This document shows positions 12,100 through 21,902 of a DNA stretch of 64,000 nucleotides, piece after piece (positions within the stretch are counted from its first letter, which is position 1; each line of letters begins with the position of its first letter). Origin of the DNA: Drosophila persimilis (lineage: Eukaryota; Arthropoda; Insecta; Diptera; Drosophilidae); assembly GCF_003286085.1 (NCBI RefSeq), contig NW_020825289.1, forward strand, positions 14,942,001-15,006,000, written 5' to 3'. The notes beneath the pieces were generated by a model. That model saw only the letters and a program-made list of their open reading frames with translations, did no database searches and was not told the origin of the DNA. Both the position numbers and the translations under genes were made by a program.

Positions 12100-13244
12100 A
12101 TGCCGCAGTCGAGCTTCTTTGCCAAGAGCGTGCCCTTCGAGCAGATCGACAAGCTGGCCATCAGTGGCGGCTACTCCTCGATCTTTTCCACCCAAGAGCC
12201 GGCAGTCCCAGTGGTGGGCCAGTGGGAGCATCGCTTCTGCCGCCTGGCTGACACCTTTCAGCCCGTGCTCGATCGTGTCCATGAGTTCGAGGTACGTGAG
12301 GACGATGTGTGGATTGTGACGCTGCCCAAATGCGGCACCACCTGGATGCAGGAGCTCACCTGGCTGGTGATGAACCAGTGCGACTTCGAGACGGCCAAGA
12401 GCGTGGATCTGACCCTTCGATCGCCCTTCCTGGAGTGAGTTGTGCAAAGCATTGGAATGGAGCTCCTGGGAACTAATCCCTATTTGTATTTTCCTTCCTC
12501 TTTAAGGTTCAATGGGGTTGTGCCCAATGTCCCCCACGACACGATGGAGGCAGCCAATGCCATGCCATCGCCGCGTCTAATCAAGTCCCACCTGCCGGCC
12601 TGGCTGCTGCCTCGCCAGATCTGGACGAAAAAGCCTAAGATCATCTATGTCTACCGCAATCCCAAGGATGCGGCCATCTCGTACTTCCATCACTGGCGCG
12701 GCATGGTCGGCTACCAGGGCACCAAGTCGGACTTTATGCACTCCTTCATCGACGGCTATGTGAACTTCACGCCCTGTTGGCCCCATGTCCTCGACTTTTG
12801 GCAGCTACGCCATGAGCCGCACATCTTCTTCACCAGCTACGAGCGCATGAAGGCCCAGTTGGGCGACGTCATCCGAGATGTGGCAGCGTTCCTGCAACGA
12901 CCGATCACCGGGGAACAGGTGGAGCAGATGACACAGCACTTGTCCTTCGAAAGTATGCGCGACAATCCCGCCTGCAATCATGTGAAGGAGTTTGAGAGCA
13001 TGAAGGCGGCCGCCGGCCGTGAGGTGGAGGAATTCAGGTGAGATTTTTCATTGCTTACCGAGAGTTATCCGCAAAGATCCTTACCAGCTGTTCTTCTTCT
13101 CACAGATTCGTTCGTCGCGGTGTCGTTGGCAGCCACAAGGATGAGCTCACCGCTGACATCATACGGGAGTTCGATCTCTGGTCGGACATCAATCTGCGCG
13201 ACTACAAATTGAACATGGATGACTTTGCAAACTACAGCAAGTAA
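12100..13244 (+). CDS. St1: Cytosolic sulfotransferase (first of tandem pair)
   Basis: Transfers sulfate from PAPS to hydroxyl groups of small molecules in the cytosol. Exons 12100-12434, 12507-13037 and 13106-13244 join in phase (2, then 2) to 334 residues, a normal length for an insect SULT. Motifs in order: the 5'-phosphosulfate loop PKCGTTWMQE near residue 80, the catalytic histidine in LIKSHLPAWLLP, the 3'-phosphate-binding strand VYRNPKDAAISYFHH, and the C-terminal PAPS motif RRGVVGSHKDEL. No signal peptide or membrane segment is present. The start gives MPQSSFFAKSVPFEQIDKL; the stop is TAA at 13242-13244. It lies in tandem with a second SULT at 14.8 kb that shares the position and phase of the first intron, so the pair arose by duplication. 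Assignment to St1 (CG5428 by memory) rests on locus and family; the substrate is unknown. Confidence 0.88.
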
Positions 13245-13692
13245 TCGTCTAGTTAATCGTTTCGCTATAATGTACATACTCGTATATTGTATAACATTGT
13301 GTAATAGTCTGTAAGCTGTGGTGATATATGTTTTATAAATGATGGCATACCCTCTGTCTATGTAAGTGTGTCTATGTATATGGTATGTATCGGGCTTCTG
13401 CAACTAGAAGTAAAGTGTTTACATATTCTTGTTTATAAAAGGCCCTTAATCAGCCCCCGAATGGAGGCCCCAGTCCCTTGATTGACACTCTCTATCGCCC
13501 ACTATCTGCTATCTGCTGAAGAGAGAGGAGCGTATCATGGGTTACTCCAATTACATTGCAATAAACATCAGCAGCAATAACAACCTTATCAGCCGCTGAA
13601 TTAGTGTTCAACCAGAGAGAACGAGCTCCCAAAGAGCGTAAACTTTCCCTCAGTTGTAGCTCTATTATACGAGTAGATACACACGTACGTTT
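13245..13692. other. Sulfotransferase 3'UTR and spacer
   Basis: AT-rich 3' flank of the first sulfotransferase with several TATGTA runs, followed by non-repetitive spacer up to the transposable element. No open frame of interest and no clear AATAAA close to the stop; AATAAA at about 13560 is the first clear signal. Confidence 0.4.
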
Positions 13693-14752
13693 TTATACCC
13701 GATACTCAAAATGAGTATTAGGGTATATTAGATTTGTGGTAAAAGTGGATGTGTGTAACGTCCAGAAGGAATCGTTTCCGACCCTATAAAGTATATATAT
13801 TCTTGATCAGCATCAATAGCCGAGTCGATTGAGCCCTGTCTGTCTGTCCGTCCGTCCGTCTGTCCGTCTGTCCGTCCCCTTCAGCGCCTAATGCTCAAAG
13901 ACTATAAGAGCTAGAGCAACGATGTTTTGGATCCAGACTTCTGTGATATGTCACTGCTCCAAAAATATTTCAAAACTTTGCCCCGCCCACTTCCGCCCCC
14001 ACAAAGGGCGAAAATCTGTGGCATCCACAATTTCGACGATACGAGAAAACTAAAAACGCAGAATCGTAGAAGATGACTATATCTTCTAGAGTGCAAAATC
14101 TGAACCAGATCGTATAATTATTACAGCCAGAATCACGAAAACAATTTCACTCTTTCTCGCTCTGTCTCACTCTAACACACAGGTTTCATGGTCGGTTTTG
14201 CCAATTGCAAAATATGAGTTCAAGGATTTCAGAACCTATAAAAGCCAGAGCAACCAAATTTGGTATCCACACTCCTGTGATATCGGACCTTGACCGTTTC
14301 CTGTCCAAATTTCGCCACACCCCCTTCCGCCCCGCAAAGGACGAAAATCTGAGGCAACCACAAATCTCAGAGACTATTAAGGCTAGAGTAACCAAATTTG
14401 GTGCACACACTCCTTTAAGATGTCACTATAAAACGTATATCTCAGAATTTCGCCCGACCCCCATCCGCCCCCACAAAGGACGAAAATCTGTTGCATCCAC
14501 AATATTGCAGATTTGAGAAAACTAAAAACGCAGAATCATAGATAATGACCATATCTATTAGATTGCTGAATCTGGATCAGATCAGATCATTTTTATAGCC
14601 AAAAGGAACAAATCAATTTGCAGTGGCTACGCAGCGCCCGACGTCACGCTCAGACTGATTTTCTGTCTCTCTCGCACGCACTCTTTGTCGTGTCGTTAAA
14701 TATTAGCGGCGTCTGCCGGAGGAGAGCCATACTGACTTAGTATCGGGTATAA
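13693..14752 (+). mobile_element. DINE-1/INE-1-type (Helentron-associated) non-autonomous element
   Basis: A 1.06-kb element bounded by perfect 14-bp inverted repeats, TTATACCCGATACT at 13693-13706 and its reverse complement at 14739-14752. The left end also folds into a hairpin (TATACCC-GATACTC, loop, GAGTATT-AGGGTATA). Next comes the segment TATAAAGTATATATATTCTT at 13786-13805, then GATCAGCATCAATAGCCGAG, then a CTGTCCGTC microsatellite core at about 13838-13877. This order (inverted repeat, conserved block, CTGTC-type core) is that of the DINE-1/INE-1 family of Drosophila. No protein is encoded. Inside are two diverged direct repeats of about 160 bp at about 13980-14150 and 14450-14615, each with CGAAAATCTG followed by GCATCCACAAT. 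No target-site duplication was evident. The family call is from memory of the INE-1 consensus. Confidence 0.7.
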
Positions 14753-14826
14753 CCGTAGAGTTGCGGTGTCCGCAGCAACTCACAACGTTCCCCTCGTTCG
14801 TTTTGAAAACTCAGTAAGCCGCCGCC

Positions 14827-15944
14827 ATGGAACGTGAACGGGTCACGCCTAAGAGTTATCCGACCGGCCTCATCGACAAAGACTGGTCTAAGCGTGAACT
14901 GTTCTTCAAAAGCAACTCTCAGCGTTTTCTCGATGCCGTTCACGATCTGGAGGTGCGAGACGATGACGTGTGGGTGGTGACGCTGCCAAAATGTGGCACC
15001 ACTTGGATGCAGGAGTTGGTCTGGCTGCTGATCAACGACTGCAACTTCGAGGCGGCTCTGGCCAAAGACCTGGAACTGCGCAGTCCATTCGTCGAGTAAG
15101 AAGAAGTTTAGAAATACTCGTGCCAACAAAAAGATGGATGGTAAACAAATTCATTTCTAGGTTTAATTTCAACGCACACGGGGATGATAGTAAGGTCTTT
15201 GCTGTCCAAGATGTTGACTCGCCGCGGGTCATCAAGTCCCATCTGCCGCTGCCCCTGCTGCCTGCCCAGTTGTGGCAGAAGCGGCACAAAGTGGTGTACG
15301 TGTTTCGGAATCCCCTTGATGCCTTGGTCTCTCGGTACTATCATGGCGTGACCTATGGCCACAACTACGGCAAGACCTTGGCACAGTTTATCGAAGAGAA
15401 TCTTGACACAGATGCCACATTCAGAAATGCCATCGAACACGCCCACGAGTTCTATCAGCTGCGGCATGAGCCCTGGCTGTACTACACGAGCTTCGAGCGC
15501 ATGAAGAAGGATCTCCGAGCTGTGGTCGAGGATCTGTGTCGCTTTCTGAACAAACCCATAGTGGATCAGCCAATGGATCAACTGCTAAAGCATCTATCTT
15601 TTGAGGAGATGAAAAGTGAGTATGTCACTTAAATTAAGTTCATCTATTTTTTGGTATTTTTTTGAGTACAGAAAATCCAACAACGAATCATCTGTGGGAG
15701 ATATCGCAAGTGAATCACAAAGATGCCGGCAAGGAAAAGCACAAGTAAGTAAAAGAATCTTATTTATTTGTTGGACATTTGATGTAGCAAACGATCTTGC
15801 AGTTTCGTTCGTCGTGGCAAGGTGAACGGATACAAAGATGAGCTGTCCGGCGAGCAGATAGAGAAGGCGAACCACTACATACAGCGGTGTCTGGAGGAGA
15901 AGGCCGTAACTCTGGATGAGCTTCTGCTACTAAATGATCCGTAA
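14827..15944 (+). CDS. St3: Cytosolic sulfotransferase (second of tandem pair)
   Basis: PAPS-dependent sulfotransferase of the SULT family. Exons 14827-15095, 15161-15615, 15672-15744 and 15803-15944 join in phase to 312 residues. Visible motifs: 5'-PSB loop LPKCGTTWMQELVW, catalytic His in RVIKSHLPLPLLP, 3'-PB strand VYVFRNPLDALVSRYYH, and C-terminal RRGKVNGYKDEL. In the last motif the second conserved glycine of the usual RxGxxG pattern is Asn followed by Gly, unlike the first paralogue. It lacks about 35 N-terminal residues of its neighbour and has one extra intron (15745-15802 splits the C-terminal part). The start has a very strong context (GCCGCCATGG). AATAAA overlaps the region just after the TAA stop, so the 3'UTR may be very short. 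Only 74 bp separate the start codon from the DINE-1-like element. Symbol St3 (CG5431) is by locus and memory. Confidence 0.85.
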
Positions 15945-16204
15945 ATAAATATATGGGCCAATGAAATCTTAGCAGATGATACGAGGTAGAAAACACTTTC
16001 TCATTTGTAGTTTTGCGTGAAAATAATCAGATTATAGTATGTATAGGGTACCTAATTTTCGACCAATTACAATTTAAAAATTTGCATTCGTTTTAATTGG
16101 TAATTGTTTTAATAAAAGCCCAATATCATAGGGACAAATACATAGATATATACCTACTAACTATTGTAACTCTCGGTTTGGTATAAAAAACTCAACTAAG
16201 GGGC

Positions 16205-16847
16205 CTAGGTCGTTGTTGTTTCCACCTTCTTGGCATTGTCCTCCTTGGAGGATGGACCAGTCTGTGTGATTTGCACGACGCGTTCGGTCGATGGTGGGGG
16301 CAGCTTCTTCATGGGGGCAGTGATGGTCAGTAGACCGTCCGAGGAGAGGGAGGAGGTAACATTGTCTGGATTGACATCACCTACAATGGAAGGTAAGGGA
16401 AGGAAAGGGATTCTGGTTAGAACTGGAAGATTCTAAAGAGAGAAGAGCTTCGAACTCACTGGGCAGCTGGTAGCGTCTGGAAAACTGACGAGACACATAG
16501 CCATGCTCGTCCTGCTTCTCCTCGTGCTTGCCCTCGACGATGACGAACTTGTCGGCGATCTTAACGGTGATCTCGTTGGGGGAGAACTGCTGCACATCCA
16601 GAATAACCTCAAACTTCTCGTTGTCGATGTTGAGCGTGGAGCCGGACTCCTGCTTCTGCAGGCTGTTCTTCTGCCAGGGACGCAGGTAGCCCGAGCGCAG
16701 AACTGTGGGCCGGGAGTTCCACACCGACGACATCAGATCGTCGCGCTTCATCCCCTGGCCGAAATGCTGGTCCAAGAGGCGCGATGTGCGCATCGGAAAG
16801 TCAATCTCATCCCACCAGTCGCGGAACATTAGGGGCACAACGGACAT
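16205..16847 (-). CDS. l(2)efl: Small heat-shock protein (alpha-crystallin family)
   Basis: ATP-independent chaperone that holds unfolding proteins as large oligomers. Exons on the minus strand, 16847-16460 and 16380-16205, join in phase 1 to 187 residues, the length I recall for D. melanogaster l(2)efl. The N-terminal arm starts MSVVPLMFRDWWDEIDFPMR. The alpha-crystallin domain (about residues 70-160) includes FEVILDVQQFSPNEITVKI, FVIVEGKHEEKQDEHGYVS and the RQFSRRYQLPS strand, which carries the conserved arginine. GLLTITAPMKKLPPP is the typical end of the domain, with the I-x-I/V motif following in the tail (VVQITQT). The single intron (16381-16459) interrupts the alpha-crystallin domain. 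It is the only minus-strand gene between the sulfotransferases and Pal2. Confidence 0.95.
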
Positions 16848-16937
16848 CTACGTTGATGGAGATGGAGAAACGATACGAACGGTGAGCTAATGGCGCAAAT
16901 AGTCCTCTATATATCCTCCGATTTGTACCTTTGATTC

Positions 16938-17258
16938 TTTTATATATTTCGTATTCCCGATCTTTCTTGATTCGCCGCTAAAGCACTTTTGATGGAGCTC
17001 TCCCAAAAATCACTCGGTTTTATACCCTCACCAGTCTGTTTACAGTCTGTGCTAAAAATATGAAAATGTATTTCTCATCTAATTTTAGGCGAGCGTCATA
17101 CATTCTGTATAGAGAACACAGAGCTTGTATACCGCACTTATAAGCATGTATCGGTTTTGTGCGAATATTCCAAAGATTTCTTGTCGTGGGAGACACTGAC
17201 GCCTATGACGATGACCTGTGGAATATTCTATAACAACTTAGTTAAGAACGGAATTTTC
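16938..17258 (-). promoter_or_regulatory. l(2)efl promoter: TATA box and cluster of heat-shock-element-like pairs
   Basis: On the minus strand a strong TATA box (TATATAAAAG) lies at 16947-16938, about 90 bp upstream of the l(2)efl start codon. A weaker TATATAG is at about 16907-16913. Further upstream, three head-to-head GAAnnTTC units lie within 100 bp: GAATATTC at 17163-17170, GAATATTC at 17221-17228 and GAATTTTC at 17251-17258. GAAnnTTC is the minimal inverted pair of a heat-shock element. Each has a degenerate third unit beside it. Confidence 0.5.
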
Positions 17259-18178
17259 TAGGGCAAACCAAATATGAATCACATCACAGGCGCAGTTTAT
17301 GTTTGTTTGCCGGATTTTGCTATATTTTGTAGGTATTACTTTCTATCTAAACGATACTAGACTACATCATTCAGCCCACACACACATTTGGCCCTGGAAA
17401 GTGTTTTCCAGATGTGCCAAATGAAACAACAAAATGATTTTATAGAAAATGCCAGAATATACGCCCTAAAATTGCTATAATGTATGCATATGTGGGTGTA
17501 CATATATTCATACATACATATATATATGTACATGTATATCAGGAGATTTTCATAATTTTCTACCTGTTGAGATGGCTGAAAATACTTTTGGCAGCTAAAT
17601 GAGCTTTCAAACTATTTAAAGCATCTCTGCGGGTATGCGGGTGTGCTGAGTCATGTCGCGTGCGAGATGACGTCGGGGAAATGTTGACAAACAAAACAAA
17701 AGAATTTGATCAAGAAATGTATTGTGTCAAGATTTCATCCAAGATACATGCCTATAGGGTGCACACATCCCCATTCCCCATTCATGAATATAAGCCGATG
17801 GTAGACCTTTTTTGAATGATTCACCCTGTAATTGCATGTGGCCCCCATGAACAGTGGGACAAGAACCCTCCACACACACATGCACACACAGAGGGACTTC
17901 TGCATGTGCAAGAGTACACGTGTGTGTGTGTGTGTCTAGAGAAAGCGAAAAGCCGACGACTGGGGTCCCGATTCCAGTTCCCGTTGCAGTTGCTTTGCCG
18001 AACGGCCAGCCCCAGCAGTTGTTGCCACGTGACACTCGCCACAGGACATGCATGTACCACGTGAGGAAGTACAGTGAAAGTTATGAAGAAAAGCCCCCGC
18101 TTTAAGTGAAACTAAAAACCAATAACGAAAAATACAAAAAGCAGCACCTGCAAAAACAGGCCATTACTAACCGAAACG
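17259..18178. other. Intergenic region between l(2)efl and the small secreted-protein gene
   Basis: No gene seen. The region holds TATATA/ACATA repeats at 17480-17540, an AP-1 site TGAGTCA at 17647-17653 with a CRE-like TGACGTCG at 17668-17675, CA/TG runs at 17870-17935, and three CACGTG E-boxes at 17917-17922, 18026-18031 and 18058-18063. The last two E-boxes are 32 bp apart and about 120-150 bp upstream of the next start codon. Confidence 0.45.
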
Positions 18179-18753
18179 ATGCGAAAGGTCAGACCATAAT
18201 GGAAAAAGGAAAATAATTTGAAAAATATAAAAATGTAATTTGATTATTTTGTTGCTAATTGTGCTAAGGTGATCACAGGGCTGCCCTTGGCATCGCGGTG
18301 GTTGCTTCTGGGCTGCTGCCTCCGACTGTCCCTGCTCCTGGTGCCCGCACCGGCCGATGCACAGGCGCATCTAACGAAGCGCAGCTACTCGGACCAGAGC
18401 GTTCACGGCTATATGACCGAGGTCTGTGGTGTGCGGGTGAGTAGAGCTGGAGATTGGCTTAATTAACCCCTCCCCCCTTGGATTGTTTGATCATATTGCA
18501 GCGCACCTGCTGGTGGAACGAGGTGTGCAAGGAGGAGTTCCAGAGCCTGTTTCGGTGCAAGTGTCCACAGTACTCCTACTGCCGGTGAGTGCGTTACGTG
18601 ACCATCTTCTCGACGGCGAGTCCGCTGATGCACAGGGGATGCCTGTCTCGTTTCACTGTTTACAGCTCCCCGGGACGCTATTACAATGCTTACTGCTCCA
18701 TGACGGACACTGGCTATATTTGGACTCAGCCCAACTGGGATTGGGGGTCGTAG
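18179..18753 (+). CDS. Small secreted cysteine-rich protein, unrecognised
   Basis: Four exons (18179-18187, 18269-18436, 18502-18584, 18666-18753) join in phase to 115 residues. The first coding exon is only three codons (ATG CGA AAG), followed by an 81-nt intron with a CTAAT branch site. Residues 1-34 are a signal peptide with a Leu-rich core and likely cleavage after PADA. A dibasic KR at 40-41 could release a mature chain of 74 residues. It has seven cysteines at 56, 62, 68, 78, 80, 86 and 97 (pattern C-x5-C-x5-C-x9-C-x-C-x5-C-x10-C) and a Trp/Tyr-rich tail ending NWDWGS. I do not recognise the family. The odd cysteine count would allow a covalent dimer. AATAAA at about 19009 fits a 3'UTR of roughly 250 bp. 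Secretion is inferred from sequence; role unknown. Confidence 0.75.
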
Positions 18754-19412
18754 AGCACACGTATAGCCCACGTAAAGCCCACGGATTACGGCCCTGCTCC
18801 ACCCACTGCCCAACACCCGCTGTGACGTCAAAGACACTGACTGCTGATTGTATGCTTCCATCTCCAAAGTGGCCTCCAAACTCCAAATCGATTCTCTATT
18901 CATTGCACCATTAATTGTAAACTTAATCGAGCACGTTCACAACAAAATCGTATCGAATTTCGCCATCGAACTGTTATCGATGGCGTTTGCACCATATAAT
19001 CGAATCGAATAAAGCCTTACTTTTGGCCCTCACTGTTCTGTCCTATTGGAAAATCAATAAACGCTTTCCAATCTCCAACAGCTTGCGGCAGGGCCACAGT
19101 GGGGCAATCAGACGCACATCTGAAAATATCCAGGCATTTCAAACCATTTACCGAGCGGATGGGCTACGGCCCAGTGTGCTGGGGATCAGCAGGCGCAGGC
19201 GCCAAAAATGAAAGCGAAAATCGAAAAGCGTGGGACTATCAGCGTCAGTGCGTGTGGGGGAGTGGAGTGGAGTTCGTGGTCCAAAGGCAGTTAATCTATT
19301 GCCAGCGCAACATATAGACACCGCCAACAGATGTTAGCAGAGCAGAAAATCGCGCAAGCAGAGCACAAGTAAACTTCTGCCACTAGAAAAACGCAAATCA
19401 GAGGACTTCCAA
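18754..19412. other. 3' flank of the secreted-protein gene and Pal2 upstream region
   Basis: No coding exon supported. AATAAA near 19009 probably ends the upstream transcript. The frame after the TAG stop at 18751-18753 stays open for about 24 codons, but composition is not convincing. The rest (19030-19412) should hold the Pal2 promoter and 5'UTR; I see no TATA box. Confidence 0.4.
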
Positions 19413-20989
19413 ATGTCGTGCATTCATCTTGTGGCGCTGCTGGCGCTCTGCCTGGGAGCAGTGGCCGCGAACAGCAACCACCTGCCAGGGGGGGTGAACC
19501 TCAACGAACGGTTCTTCAACCAGGTGAGGGCGCTCATCAAGCGCCGCATGCAGCAGAAGGACCTTCAGGTGAGCTAGTCTCCACCAAAAAACTGTGTCGT
19601 TCACATCGTCAGGGGTTGTCCACTGTCCGTTGCAGCCGCCGCAGCTGCCACTGGTGGACGATGAGGTGGCCCTGCAGAACCAGCGCAGCTACGACAATGT
19701 ACCCATTCCGGCGGCCAGTGTGCCCACTCCTGTGCTCGTGGAGAACTGGCCCACCGAGCAGCACAGCTTCGGCCAGGTCACCGCCGTCTCCGTGGACCCA
19801 CAGGGCAATCCAGTCATTTTCCATCGCGCCGACCGCTACTGGGACGTAAAGTAGGTCAACAGCTGTCGCTGTTGCATAGTAACAAGTGTCTACTCTCACG
19901 TGGGACACGTATACATATCTGATTTGTGTGTCCAATCTGCTTGCAGCACCTTCAACGAAAGCAATATCTACTACCTCATCGAGTACGGGCCGATTAAGGA
20001 GAAGACCATCTATGTCCTAGACTCGAAGACGGGCGCCATTAAATCTGGCTGGGGCTCAAATATGTTCTACATGCCCCATGGAATGACCATCGATATTCAT
20101 GGCAACTACTGGATTACGGACGTGGCTATGCACCAGGCATTCAAGGTACATACTTTTTATACAGAGTCCTTTATCTAGTCCTATACTATATAGTCCTGGT
20201 TTAGTTTAAGCCCTTCGGCAGCAAGCCTCTTCTTACGATTGGCAAACGCTTCCGCCCTGGATCCTCCGTCAAACATCTGTGCAAGCCGACTTCCATAGCC
20301 GTGGCCACCACGGGAGAGGTAAGACTCTCAGGCCCTTTGACTAGGAAGAATGTTTTCATATATGTATGTATTCACAGTTCTTTATCGCCGATGGCTACTG
20401 TAACAGTCGCATCCTGAAGTTCAATGCCGCTGGCAAGCTGCTTCGTACGATTCCACAGCCACCAGGTACGTACATATATTTAATATTTGAGTGTTCATCA
20501 TAACATTCCAAAATCCCTTCCAGAGTTTCTGTCACTACAGGTGCCACATGCCATCACCCTGTTGGAGCACTTGGATCTACTGTGCATCGCTGACCGCGAG
20601 AATATGCGCGTCGTCTGTCCCAAGTGAGTGGAGTAGCAAAGCAATCCTAAAACGATTCCCAAATTGCAAAATGAAACTCTTCCAGAGCCGGCTTGAAGTC
20701 TTCCCATGGCGAGGGTGAGCCTGCAGCCACCATACAGGAGCCAGATCTGGGTCGCGTCTTTGGCGTCGCCAGTTACGGCGATATAGTGTTCGCCGTGAAC
20801 GGACCCACCTCGATGCTGCCCGTGTGCGGCTTCACCATCGATCCGCGGTCGGAGGCCATTATCGGGCACTGGGGCGACTTCAAAAATCCGCATTCGATGG
20901 CCGTCAGTGTTAACGGGTCGGCCCTGTATGTCACTGAGATCGGAACCAATCATCAGACAAATCGCGTCTGGAAGTACGTTCTGGCCTAA
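19413..20989 (+). CDS. Pal2: Peptidyl-alpha-hydroxyglycine alpha-amidating lyase
   Basis: Second enzyme of neuropeptide C-terminal amidation: cleaves peptidyl-alpha-hydroxyglycine, made by PHM, into amidated peptide plus glyoxylate in the secretory pathway. Exons 19413-19568, 19636-19850, 19947-20145, 20205-20318, 20378-20465, 20524-20623 and 20686-20989 join in phase to 391 residues. The N-terminus (MSCIHLVALLALCLGAVAA) is a signal peptide. The rest is the six-bladed NHL-type propeller. The three zinc-ligand histidine contexts of the PAL family are visible as MPHGMTID, VPHAITLL and NPHSMAV. In flies PAL and PHM are separate proteins, unlike the vertebrate fused PAM, and no PHM domain is present here. 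Choice of Pal2 over Pal1 is by locus. The 3'UTR may reach AATAAA at 21621. Confidence 0.9.
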
Positions 20990-21902
20990 GCCCTAAAGGT
21001 CGCAGAGCCAATACAGACCCCGAACCCCAAATAACTACCGTTATAGACGCTCTCCAGCATGTCCACTTATAACCCGTACAGAAATAGAAATATATACAAA
21101 AAATAGATCAGAATCAGATAGTTATCAACAGGATCAGGATCAATACAAATACAGGATACAGGATACAGATACAGAGACTAGTAGGAGAAGACACCAACTA
21201 TTTAATTGTAATAGTAATTGTTAGAGTAACGTCGTACAATATACTCGTAAGTATGTAAATTGCTTGACACATACCACAACAAACATAACCTCAGACTTTA
21301 TGTTTTTGCACTGTAATGAGCAAACGCGGACTCAGAACCCGTATTACAAAGCAGCTTATTTTTAATAGTACATATACTATATTTAGTATAGTATGGGTAC
21401 TATTCATTAACATAAACTAGGCACACGAGTGTGGGGGCTTTAGAATACCCTAATCCACAGAATATCCACAGAGCACACGGAGCGCATAAAAAAAAAACAT
21501 ACACTAATGTACCATACTATATAGTAATCTATATCCAGTTGACAAAACTTTACATATGCATATATATATATATACAATATATCTTAACGAACTATTATAA
21601 CCGATGTAAATTATGTATGTAATAAACTGTTGTTGTTGTAACGTACACTACAGCCCCATAAACAGGCGATTTAAAGATAGAGACTACGAGTATACTCCCC
21701 AGAAAAGGCAGCGATGGCGGAATGTTACCGGAATGGTAAGTCGGTGGATGGGGAGTAAACTCTCCTTTGACCAGCATAAGTAGAACAAATGTTCTCAACA
21801 TATTTTATCCTATCCCAGAAGGTAGTTTACAATTTAAGACTACAAAATATAAAGAGAAAACATAAACACACAATAAAATTATAGAATAAAATAGTGTATC
21901 CC
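20990..21902. other. 3'UTRs of the convergent genes Pal2 and the anillin-like gene
   Basis: AT-rich DNA between two convergent stop codons. AATAAA at 21621-21626 can end Pal2. No open frame with coding character. I could not identify a clear minus-strand polyadenylation signal near the anillin-like stop, so its 3' end may run through much of this interval and overlap Pal2. Confidence 0.4.

Noticed and set aside
18751-18825. Open frame of about 24 codons after the TAG of the secreted-protein gene
   Set aside because: Short, TAG followed by A, and no clear coding bias; not strong enough for a readthrough claim.
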